NCBI GenBank assembly: GCA_022711195.1
Contig: JAKLFN010000129.1
Span: forward strand, 1-6,238
DNA: 6,238 nucleotides
From: Bacteroidota bacterium
GTDB lineage: Bacteria; Bacteroidota; Bacteroidia; Bacteroidales; VadinHA17
Direction: 5' to 3'
The notes under the pieces were generated by a model. It did not search any database. It was not told the origin of the DNA and worked only from the letters and a program-made list of their open reading frames with translations. How positions within the stretch are numbered: position 1 is the first letter of the stretch; each line of letters starts with the position of its first letter. The position numbers were made by a program, and so were the translations under genes. Positions 1 through 6,238 of this stretch are shown here, in pieces.

Positions 1-764
1 TCAGCATAAGCCCTCACAGTTTCGAGAGTTATCCTTCCTGAGGATTCTGTTTCATATCTTCCATTGATCATTTTCACAGCGGAAATGGTATCCTCAATAT
101 TGAAATTATCGAGCATGACCCTGTTTACCCCTCCTGTGGCAATGATTATTTTTACATCGTCGAGGTTTGAGGCTTCAATTTCTATTTTGAGCTTTCTGTT
201 ATTTTTCCTGAGATAATCCCTTGTGCTGTGTATGGCTTTTTCTATGCCTCCTGCATATTTAATATGATTATCCTTAAGCATGATCATATCGAAGAGTCCC
301 ATTCTATGGTTCACCCCGCCACCTATCCGTACTGCTTCTTTTTCGAGGAACCTTACCCCGGGAGTTGTTTTTCTCGTATCGAGCACCTTTGTTTTAAGCC
401 CTTTCAGGAGATTAACATACTGGCTGGTGCTTGTTGCGATACCGCTCATCCTCTGCATTATATTGAGTACCAGCCGTTCTGATTTAAGTATTGACTGCTG
501 CCGCCCCGATACATGAAAAGCAACGTCGCCGGGACAGATCCTGCTCCCATCGGAGATATGTATTTCATAAGCAAGCTCCTTATCGATCGTTGAGAATACT
601 TCCCTTGCAACTGCAACACCTGCAATTATACCTTCCTCTTTAATAAGCAGCCTGGCTGTTCCGGTGGCATCCCATGGTATGCAGGCAAGTGATGAATGAT
701 CCCCGTCGCCGAGATCTTCTCCCACACTTCGCAGGATAAACTCACGAAGTACTCTATTTTCCAT
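1..764 (-). CDS. nadC: Nicotinate-nucleotide pyrophosphorylase (quinolinate phosphoribosyltransferase), C-terminus cut by window edge
   Basis: Cytosolic enzyme of de novo NAD synthesis that converts quinolinate plus PRPP to nicotinate mononucleotide, CO2 and pyrophosphate. I read 254 codons on the minus strand from ATG at 764-762 to the left edge with no stop; the family is usually about 280-285 residues, so roughly 30 C-terminal residues lie outside. Visible family motifs are the N-terminal GEDLGDGDHSS (15-25), SERLVLN (95-101), TRKTTPG (130-136), HRMGL (153-157), KDNH (164-167), the acidic EIEAS strand (195-199) and MLDN (217-220). By family knowledge these supply the basic phosphate/quinolinate pocket and the acidic metal/PRPP ligands. 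The chosen ATG gives a normal N-terminus. It overlaps the end of the upstream DUF4783 gene by 11 bases and has GGAG almost touching it, which suggests translational coupling. No damage is seen in the visible part. Confidence 0.96.
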   Translation of the reverse strand, partial: MENRVLREFILRSVGEDLGDGDHSSLACIPWDATGTARLLIKEEGIIAGVAVAREVFSTIDKELAYEIHISDGSRICPGDVAFHVSGRQQSILKSERLVLNIMQRMSGIATSTSQYVNLLKGLKTKVLDTRKTTPGVRFLEKEAVRIGGGVNHRMGLFDMIMLKDNHIKYAGGIEKAIHSTRDYLRKNNRKLKIEIEASNLDDVKIIIATGGVNRVMLDNFNIEDTISAVKMINGRYETESSGRITLETVRAYA

Positions 765-1161
765 TCTCCAGGTCTATACGTATCTGGTGTATAAGCTGCT
801 GGCTGCCAACTTTCTTCATAAGAAAGTAAACCCTGAAATCGCCCTTTTCAGTTTTGAGATTGCCTATCGCATACTGAACATCATTTTTAACACCCTGGTA
901 ACGGATGATGAAATCTTTTGTGGGATGCGATCCGAAGAACTCTTTCAGGATTGCTTCTGCAACATTTTTTTTGTAGAAATCCTCTTTGTCGGGAAGGAGA
1001 AGCTCAACTGTGGGATTAAGATATTTTGCAAGCTCTGCAGCATTTCCGGCTTTAAAAGCGACCGTGATCTCTGAAGGGATCCTTGCCTGTTCCTGATCAG
1101 ACAAATCAAAACCTCCGATCAGAATAAACAGAACCGTAAAGACATTAACTATACTCATCAT
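754..1161 (-). CDS. DUF4783 family NTF2-like protein, probably exported
   Basis: A protein of 135 residues that matches the DUF4783 family, which is largely confined to Bacteroidota and is often found next to nadC; the function is unknown. Residues 3-18 form a hydrophobic stretch consistent with a signal peptide or N-terminal anchor, but no clean Ala-X-Ala site is visible. The mature part starts near IPSEI (28-32) and has the hallmarks I associate with the family: AFKAGNAAELAKYLN (35-49), VELLLPDKE (52-60), AEAILKEFF (68-76), YAIGNL (97-102), FRVYFLMKK (109-117) and LIHQIRID (123-130). The alternating helices and strands fit a small cone-shaped NTF2/SnoaL-like fold. The gene starts with two ATGs in tandem (1161 and 1158); either could be used. 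Its stop codon (756-754) lies inside the start of nadC, so both are likely translated from one mRNA. A role in NAD synthesis is not shown. Confidence 0.88.
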   Translation of the reverse strand: MMSIVNVFTVLFILIGGFDLSDQEQARIPSEITVAFKAGNAAELAKYLNPTVELLLPDKEDFYKKNVAEAILKEFFGSHPTKDFIIRYQGVKNDVQYAIGNLKTEKGDFRVYFLMKKVGSQQLIHQIRIDLENGK

Positions 1162-1196
1162 GCGATATTTTAAATTCCTGCAACGGAATCATTGTA

Positions 1197-1204
1197 CAAA
1201 TTTA
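1197..1204 (-). promoter_or_regulatory. -7 promoter element for the DUF4783-nadC pair
   Basis: On the minus strand the sequence reads TAAATTTG, a full match to the -7 consensus TAnnTTTG, ending 35 bases before the DUF4783 ATG at 1161. I find no good -33 TTTG at the expected distance, so the assignment rests on one short element plus its position. Transcription would start near 1190. The element and the rlmH promoter are about 70 bases apart and fire in opposite directions. Confidence 0.45.
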
Positions 1205-1250
1205 GCATATTTCACTAAAGAACTGCCTTGGAATTCACAAGATAATAATA

Positions 1251-1282
1251 ATTGCCAGTCAACATTATTAATTATACTTTTG
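1251..1282 (+). promoter_or_regulatory. Bacteroidota-type promoter for rlmH and probably the kinase
   Basis: TACTTTTG at 1275-1282 is a full match to the -7 consensus TAnnTTTG of the Bacteroidota primary sigma factor. ATTG at 1251-1254 matches three of four bases of the -33 element TTTG with a 20-base spacer, close to the usual 19-21. Transcription would begin near 1288, giving a leader of about 40 bases before the rlmH ATG. As there is no terminator or clear second promoter between rlmH and the kinase, this is the likely promoter of both. Confidence 0.6.
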
Positions 1283-1330
1283 TGATATTGCCCCGGCAGG
1301 AATATATTAACAAAAGTCGCGCCAATATTT

Positions 1331-1804
1331 ATGAGGATAGCAATTTTGCAGACAGGCAAAACATCCGAAAAGCATATCTCGGCAGGTGTGGAATTATATG
1401 CCTCGCGTCTGAAAAAATATTGCACTTTTGAAATTATAACTGTCCCTGACCTGAAGGACACAAAAAATATGCCTTTAAAGGAACAGAAGCTGAAAGAGGG
1501 GAAAAAGATTCTCGAAGCCCTTGGGAAAGATGATTTTATTGTCCTCCTCGATGAAAAAGGAAAGGAACTGAGTACATCTGAATTTGCAGGGTGGCTCCAG
1601 AACAGGATCTTATTGCCGGGCAAGAGAATAGTTTTTGTTGTAGGCGGTCCATGGGGGTTTTCTGAAGAAGTATATAATGCAGCAGGCTTCAGGCTTTCAC
1701 TTTCAAGAATGACATTTCCACACCAGCTGGTACGATTATTGTTTGCAGAACAGCTTTACAGAGCCTTTACGGTAATTAAGGGTGAACCTTATCACCACGA
1801 TTAA
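1331..1804 (+). CDS. rlmH: 23S rRNA (pseudouridine(1915)-N(3))-methyltransferase RlmH
   Basis: Ribosomal large subunit methyltransferase of the SPOUT class. By family knowledge it works as a dimer and uses S-adenosylmethionine to methylate N3 of pseudouridine 1915 in helix 69 of 23S rRNA on the assembled 70S ribosome. The 157 residues match the usual length of about 155. The N-terminus MRIAILQTGKT is typical. LDEKGKELSTSEFA (73-86) and FVVGGPWGF (102-110) form the trefoil-knot SAM-binding site. SLSRMTFPHQLVRLLFAEQ (123-141) and the terminal KGEPYHHD (150-157) correspond to the conserved C-terminal helix and Tyr-His-His tail. No Shine-Dalgarno sequence precedes the ATG, as is common in this phylum; the leader is A/T-rich. 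It is divergent from the DUF4783-nadC pair and lies 12 bases before the kinase gene, with no terminator between them. Confidence 0.97.
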   Translation: MRIAILQTGKTSEKHISAGVELYASRLKKYCTFEIITVPDLKDTKNMPLKEQKLKEGKKILEALGKDDFIVLLDEKGKELSTSEFAGWLQNRILLPGKRIVFVVGGPWGFSEEVYNAAGFRLSLSRMTFPHQLVRLLFAEQLYRAFTVIKGEPYHHD

Positions 1805-1816
1805 TCATACTCAATT

Positions 1817-4800
1817 ATGGATAAACCCCGGAATACCTGGTTGCTTCTGTCACTTACCGTTCTGTCGCTGGTCGTGGCACTTATCGGTGAGTCGTTGTAT
1901 TTCGGTGATTTTGAATACAGGCTCAGGACTGCACGATTCAATAAAGTTCTCCACGAAAAAGAGAAGATACTTGATGACTGCCTGAAAAGCCTCGAACCTC
2001 TGATCGCTACTGATGAACACCATGGTTCCCTCGGCGAGAATGCTATTTTCAGTGAAGCTGAGAATAACGGTATAACAATACTCGAATACCTCGATGATAA
2101 GCTTACATACTGGTCGGATAATAATTTTGATGTACCCCTGTTCATTGATGATTCCACTTTTTCACGCCCGCTGATCTTTTTACAGAACGGATGGTTCCTG
2201 ACCCGTACAATAAGATCCTCAAATGAACTCCTGGTCGGTCTTCTGAGGATAAGAACCGACCACGAATTTGAAAATGATATTATCAGGAATGGATTTGAAA
2301 GCTATTTCGGAATACCTGAAAATACAGGATTCAGCTTCGAAAATGCCGGGGATAATTATAAGATCTTTGACAGCCGCGGCAACTTCCTGTTTACACTGCT
2401 CTTCCCCGATGAAAGGTCAGGTTCGCCTTTCATAGCAATTCCTGTTTCTTTCTGGATATTGCTATTCATTCTGATACTTGTTATAACTCACAGGATATTC
2501 AGGGCCCTGACTGCCCGGAAAAGGATCGTTGAGGCATTGCTTGCCTGCCTCGCAATATATGGGTCGCTATATGTTTTCCTGATGCTGGCTGAAAAGCCCG
2601 GTACTCTTTTCAGAACAGACCTGTTCTCATCGTACGTGTTTTCATTGAACAACTTTTTACCTTCCCTGGGCCATCTTCTTGTTTTAAGCATCTTGTCAGC
2701 CGACTTAATGTTACTGATATTCAGAAATGTCACTGTCACAGGAATTTCTGAGGGAAGCAAAAGCAGGCATTATTTTGTTATCGGAGCTCTTATTATCGTG
2801 GCAGTGACATTAATTGGATTGCTTCATACTTTCTTTGAAAGGTTGATCAGTGATTCAAATATTAGTTTTGAAGCCTATAAGGTTCTGAAGATAAATATTA
2901 ACAGTATTGCAGGATATACATCAGTAATTCTTCTTTTCCTTATCCCTGTGCTGCTGATAATTATGGCTTACACTTCAGCTGTGAAACTGACAGGCAAAGG
3001 CAATGAGTCAGGTCTGTTTCACGCCGGCAGGAACGGCATCCTGAAGCTGGCCGTCTTCTTTTCCCTGGCGCTTGGTCTTTATTCGCTCTTCATGATAACC
3101 AGTTTTTCGGAGAATAAAACTACTGAGAACATGAAGATCCAGGCTCTTTCGCTGTCGACGGAAAATGATCCGGAGGCCGAACATATTCTGCTTGATATGT
3201 GGCCCCTGCTTGAAAGGGATACACTACTGATAAACATGATGGAGGACGAGTTTTTCCAGGAAAATTTCAGGCTTATCTATGCATATCTCCGCGATAATTA
3301 TTTCAGCGGCTATTGGGGCAATTACAATTTTGTTATGTCGATGTGCCGGAGCGATGATCCTCTTCAGCTGGGACAGACAGGTGAGCTGGTAGACAACTGT
3401 TTCGGATTTTTCAGGGAAAGAGTGCGCAAATACGGGCATCCTCTTACCGGGACTGGATTCTCATTTATCGATAACCAGGGGGGGCGTTCCTATTACCTGG
3501 GACAGCTTGTTTTCGGAAAAGACAAGCCGGTTTCCAATGGTTTGTTCATCGAATTGTACAGTAATGCCAATGCCTTCCAGCCTGGATACTCCGAATTACT
3601 GCTCGACAAAAAATTCCGTGGATATTCGGGGCTCCGCGATTACTCGTTTGCCAAATATATCAATGGAGAAATAGTACTGAAGTCGGGCGATTTTCCATAT
3701 GATAAAGCCGATGAGGAATATGTTGACAAGAATTCCGACTACAGGATTTTTGACCAGGACAAGTACCGTCATGTACTATACCGTAATGGTAATGCCACGG
3801 TAATTATAAGCAAGCCTCAGCTTACAATTGTAAATATCCTTATCACCTTTGCCTACCTCTTTTCATATACCTTTCTATTCCTGAGCCTCTTATTCCTGTG
3901 TATCCGGCGTCCAGATGTCAGCAGGCTCTCATCGCTTAACTTCAGGCAGAAACTGCAGCTTACATTTAACGGTATCCTCTTGTTTTCTTTTATTCTTGTC
4001 GGAGTTGTTGTTTCTGTTTTTACGATCAGGGAATACAGGTCGAAACATTATGAGAATATTACAGAAAAGCTTAATTCAATCTACCTTGAGCTTGATAACA
4101 AGCTGGCTATGGAGAAAACCCTCTCCTCCGACTGGAGAAACAGCAGCAATGCATCACTCAATGAACTGCTTGTAAAACTTTCAAATATCTTCAATACCGA
4201 TATCAACCTGTATAACCTGAATGGATTTCTGATGGCTACATCGCGTGAGGAGATCTTTTCGCGGAACCTTACAGGAATCAGGATCAACAACACTGCGTGG
4301 AACAACCTGAAATTTCTTACCAAAAGCCTTTATTCACAGGAAGAAACGATCGGTAAACTGAAATATATTTCCGTATATGTTCCCTTTTACAATTTCGAGA
4401 ACAAGGTGCTGGCATATCTTAACCTTCCCTACTTCAGGATGCAGAGCCTTCTGGCGAGGGAAATTTCGAACCTTGTGGTTGCAATTGTAAATTTTACACT
4501 TCTTCTTGTTCTTTTCACAATGGGGGTGGCTGTATTTATCAGCGGCAGGCTGACATCCCCGCTATCAATGCTGAGTGACGGACTCGCTTCCGTGAAGCTC
4601 GGCAGGAAGAGCGAACATCTTGAATATAAGGGGAATGATGAGATTGGAGAACTGGTACAGCAATATAACAGGATGGTGGGCGAACTTGATGAAAGTGCGG
4701 TTAAGCTTGCAGATTCAGAACGTGAATATGCATGGCGCGAAATGGCCAAACAGATTGCACATGAAATTAAGAATCCCCTGACACCCATGAAGCTCAATAT

Positions 4801-5425
4801 CCAGCAGCTTCTTAAATCATGGAAAGACGGGATCCCTGACTTCGGGGAGAAAATTGAAATATTTTCAAGAAACCAGATAGAATATATCGACAACCTGTCG
4901 TCTATTGCATCGGCCTTTTCGTCTTTTGCGAAGATGCCAGGCACAAACCCGATGGAGGTGGAGCTTCTTGGTCAGATCAAATCAACACTCGAGCTTTTCA
5001 AGAACGCCGACAATATTTCGTTCGTGGTCCGCTGGCCGGCTGAAAACAAGATCTTCATTTTCGCCGACCGCGAACATCTTAACGGTATCTTCTCTAATCT
5101 TATTAAAAACAGTATCCAGGCGATTCCCCAGCAAAGTAAGGGCATCATTGAGATCGAAACCGAAGTTGTGAGAAATAAGGTTCTCGTATCGGTAAAAGAT
5201 AATGGTGAAGGAATCCCAGGGGAGCTTCAGAAAAAAATGTTTACCCCAAACTTCACAACAAAGTCGTCAGGAACAGGCCTGGGCCTCTCCATAGTTAAAA
5301 AATATGTCGAGGGAGCAGGTGGAAGAATTTGGTTCGAATCAGAAGCAGGGAAAGGAACTATCTTCCATATTGAATTTCCGCTGATGTATACTGTCGAGAA
5401 ACCCGGACTCACCCATAATGAATAA
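1817..5425 (+). CDS. Large ten-helix membrane sensor histidine kinase with three extracytoplasmic domains, HAMP and NtrY-like core
   Basis: Sensor kinase of a two-component system, 1202 residues, much longer than a typical kinase. Predicted membrane helices are at about 8-28, 207-227, 236-257, 282-303, 318-340, 364-386, 408-428, 670-695, 713-736 and 883-908. With the N-terminus inside, this puts residues 29-206, 430-668 and 740-880 outside and leaves basic loops (387-407, 696-712) inside, a self-consistent topology. HAMP spans about 905-957. The HisKA domain has the H-box AHEIKNPLTPMK with phospho-acceptor His982 (codon 4760-4762). The ATPase domain shows the N-box NLIKNSIQA (1094-1102), G1 DNGEGIP (1128-1134), F-box FTPNFTTK (1142-1149) and G2 GTGLGL (1152-1157), so every catalytic box is intact. 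The H-box and F-box resemble NtrY/NtrB kinases, which act on sigma-54 type regulators. There is no receiver domain and no response regulator in view. It follows rlmH by 12 bases and is probably co-transcribed with it. The ligand is unknown. Confidence 0.93.
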   Translation: MDKPRNTWLLLSLTVLSLVVALIGESLYFGDFEYRLRTARFNKVLHEKEKILDDCLKSLEPLIATDEHHGSLGENAIFSEAENNGITILEYLDDKLTYWSDNNFDVPLFIDDSTFSRPLIFLQNGWFLTRTIRSSNELLVGLLRIRTDHEFENDIIRNGFESYFGIPENTGFSFENAGDNYKIFDSRGNFLFTLLFPDERSGSPFIAIPVSFWILLFILILVITHRIFRALTARKRIVEALLACLAIYGSLYVFLMLAEKPGTLFRTDLFSSYVFSLNNFLPSLGHLLVLSILSADLMLLIFRNVTVTGISEGSKSRHYFVIGALIIVAVTLIGLLHTFFERLISDSNISFEAYKVLKININSIAGYTSVILLFLIPVLLIIMAYTSAVKLTGKGNESGLFHAGRNGILKLAVFFSLALGLYSLFMITSFSENKTTENMKIQALSLSTENDPEAEHILLDMWPLLERDTLLINMMEDEFFQENFRLIYAYLRDNYFSGYWGNYNFVMSMCRSDDPLQLGQTGELVDNCFGFFRERVRKYGHPLTGTGFSFIDNQGGRSYYLGQLVFGKDKPVSNGLFIELYSNANAFQPGYSELLLDKKFRGYSGLRDYSFAKYINGEIVLKSGDFPYDKADEEYVDKNSDYRIFDQDKYRHVLYRNGNATVIISKPQLTIVNILITFAYLFSYTFLFLSLLFLCIRRPDVSRLSSLNFRQKLQLTFNGILLFSFILVGVVVSVFTIREYRSKHYENITEKLNSIYLELDNKLAMEKTLSSDWRNSSNASLNELLVKLSNIFNTDINLYNLNGFLMATSREEIFSRNLTGIRINNTAWNNLKFLTKSLYSQEETIGKLKYISVYVPFYNFENKVLAYLNLPYFRMQSLLAREISNLVVAIVNFTLLLVLFTMGVAVFISGRLTSPLSMLSDGLASVKLGRKSEHLEYKGNDEIGELVQQYNRMVGELDESAVKLADSEREYAWREMAKQIAHEIKNPLTPMKLNIQQLLKSWKDGIPDFGEKIEIFSRNQIEYIDNLSSIASAFSSFAKMPGTNPMEVELLGQIKSTLELFKNADNISFVVRWPAENKIFIFADREHLNGIFSNLIKNSIQAIPQQSKGIIEIETEVVRNKVLVSVKDNGEGIPGELQKKMFTPNFTTKSSGTGLGLSIVKKYVEGAGGRIWFESEAGKGTIFHIEFPLMYTVEKPGLTHNE

Positions 5426-5456
5426 ATTAACAAGTTTTTTTCAATTTATTCGTTAT
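5415..5456 (+). terminator. A/T-rich stem-loop over the kinase stop codon, possible terminator
   Basis: Bases 5415-5428 pair with 5443-5456 over 14 consecutive positions with a single G-U wobble (T5419 with G5452). The loop is 14 bases and contains a run of seven T (5435-5441). The kinase stop codon (5423-5425) lies inside the left arm. It is not a classical GC-rich hairpin followed by a T run, so termination is inferred from its position between the kinase and a secreted protein gene. It could instead affect mRNA stability or translation at the end of the kinase message. Confidence 0.4.
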
Positions 5457-5482
5457 ATTAGCAGTTCATTTTTTCCTCATTA

Positions 5483-6238
5483 ATGACCGGAAAGCTGTCC
5501 TGCAATATCAACTGTTTAGTCCTGAGTTTCTTATTGTTAACAATAACGACTTCTCCTTTGCTTTCACAGGTAAAAGAGCTGAAAGGCATAATTAACGATT
5601 ATGGCAGGGTCGAATCGTTTGGAACAGACTGGGTGATCATTAAAGATGACGGGGCCAACGCAGGACAGTTCTCAAAATTCGAAGCAGGGGATACCATTCT
5701 CCTGATACAAATGAAGGGAGTGAAAACTTATGCTTCGGAACTTGGTTCATACGGAACTTATGAAGGACCGATAGGAAAGCCTGGCGAACATGAATTTCTT
5801 ATTGCCGAGTCGGTGGAAGCCGGAACAAGGAAGATCACTTTCAGAAACAATATCATTCATTCAGGATTCAGTACAGAGGGCGACCTTCAGATAGTTAAGG
5901 TCCCCACTTTTAATGCCGCCGTGGTTACAGACAAATTAACCTGTGCACCCTGGGACAGCCTCAAAAAAACAGGAGGTGTTCTTTCAGTGATAATCGGAAG
6001 AACACTTGTACTGAATGATTCTATAGATGTTTCAGGCAAAGGATTTCTGGGCGGGGCCACAGCCCTGGGCATGGGAGTTTGTGTCGAAACAGCCCCTATT
6101 AAAATGAACAAATATGCCTATGCTGCAACAGCCGGTATCGACAGCTCCGGATTCAAGGGAGAGGGATTCGTCTCCAAGGGAGTGGTGGGAGGAATTGCAT
6201 TTCCCATCTACCCGCGGTTTGCAAAAGGCACAGGAGCC
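5483..6238 (+). CDS. N-terminal part of a large secreted surface protein (gliding-motility / type IX secretion family), cut by window edge
   Basis: An open frame of 252 codons from ATG 5483 to the right edge with no stop. Residues 12-28 are a hydrophobic signal-peptide core ending in SPLLSQ, so cleavage near residues 28-29 is likely. The mature part resembles the N-terminal module of very large Bacteroidota proteins that end in a gliding-motility-associated (CHU_C) or type B type IX sorting domain. Matching elements are NDYGRVES (38-45), FEAGDTILLIQMKG (66-79), GEHEFLIAES (101-110), LQIVKVPTFNAAVV (135-148), APWD (155-158), GGVLSVIIGRTLVLNDSIDVSGKGFLGG (two runs within 164-191) and the closing PRFAKGTGA (244-252). 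In relatives this part is followed by a glycine-rich stretch and long repeat regions, so the full gene may be several kilobases. That continuation and the sorting domain are inferred, not seen. Cell-surface or secreted location is likely; the specific role is unknown. Confidence 0.8.
   Translation, partial: MTGKLSCNINCLVLSFLLLTITTSPLLSQVKELKGIINDYGRVESFGTDWVIIKDDGANAGQFSKFEAGDTILLIQMKGVKTYASELGSYGTYEGPIGKPGEHEFLIAESVEAGTRKITFRNNIIHSGFSTEGDLQIVKVPTFNAAVVTDKLTCAPWDSLKKTGGVLSVIIGRTLVLNDSIDVSGKGFLGGATALGMGVCVETAPIKMNKYAYAATAGIDSSGFKGEGFVSKGVVGGIAFPIYPRFAKGTGA

Noticed and set aside
228..516. Plus-strand open frames inside the nadC region
   Set aside because: They lie opposite the conserved NadC catalytic motifs and have no recognisable domain.
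1285..1305. Inverted repeat ATATT/AATAT with a GC-rich centre upstream of rlmH, possible operator or leader hairpin
   Set aside because: The stem is broken by a bulge and overlaps the predicted transcription start, so it would not be fully transcribed. The match is too short to call.
1189..1623. 144-codon open frame antisense to the rlmH start and the intergenic region
   Set aside because: It overlaps the well-supported rlmH gene, and its product is low in complexity with no recognisable motif. It is a shadow frame.
1817..2157. Frames on both strands over the start of the kinase gene
   Set aside because: The 1202-codon kinase frame explains the region, and the alternatives have no motif.
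4429..4944. 171-codon open frame antisense to the kinase HAMP/HisKA region
   Set aside because: It is serine-rich and lies opposite a fully motif-supported coding region, so it is a by-product of the sense codons.
5231..5237. A7 run in the kinase gene as a programmed frameshift site
   Set aside because: The reading register is CAG AAA AAA ATG, which does not give the X XXY YYZ arrangement, and the zero frame continues through the essential F and G2 boxes.
5454..5461. TATATTAG as a -7 promoter element for the surface protein gene
   Set aside because: It has one mismatch to TAnnTTTG, no well-spaced -33 element, and partly lies in the stem-loop arm. The gene probably has a promoter nearby but I cannot place it.
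5495..5503. Leu-Ser-Cys at residues 5-7 of the surface protein as a lipoprotein signal
   Set aside because: The cysteine lies before the hydrophobic core, not after it, so it cannot be a lipobox.

Overview
The window looks like chromosomal DNA of a Bacteroidota (Bacteroidetes) bacterium, probably an environmental Bacteroidales/Marinilabiliales-type organism. Four things suggest this. There is a DUF4783-nadC pair divergent from rlmH. Start codons mostly lack Shine-Dalgarno sequences. The divergent intergenic region carries matches to the Bacteroidota -7 promoter element (TAnnTTTG). The last gene begins with the N-terminal module typical of very large type IX-secreted surface proteins of this phylum. 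Base composition looks moderate and even, with no sign of an insertion, prophage, CRISPR array, tRNA or rRNA.

Layout: two genes run leftward, nadC (cut by the left edge) and a small DUF4783 protein upstream of it that overlaps its start by 11 bases. A 169-base divergent intergenic region (1162-1330) holds a recognisable promoter on each strand. Three genes run rightward: rlmH, then 12 bases later a 1202-residue membrane histidine kinase, then after 57 bases the start of a secreted surface protein that runs off the right edge. A long A/T-rich stem-loop straddles the kinase stop codon and probably separates the kinase transcript from the last gene.

How the genes fit together: nadC makes nicotinate mononucleotide for NAD synthesis, and its upstream partner is an exported or membrane-anchored NTF2-like protein of unknown role. 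rlmH methylates 23S rRNA helix 69. The kinase appears co-transcribed with rlmH but no response regulator is in view, so its partner must be encoded elsewhere. I predict ten membrane segments and three separate extracytoplasmic domains, ahead of a HAMP domain and a catalytic core whose H-box resembles the NtrY/NtrB type.

Most of the window is ordinary core-genome content. The items most worth a second look are the unusual architecture of the orphan kinase, the stem-loop over its stop codon, and the truncated surface protein. I see no convincing wholly new system.
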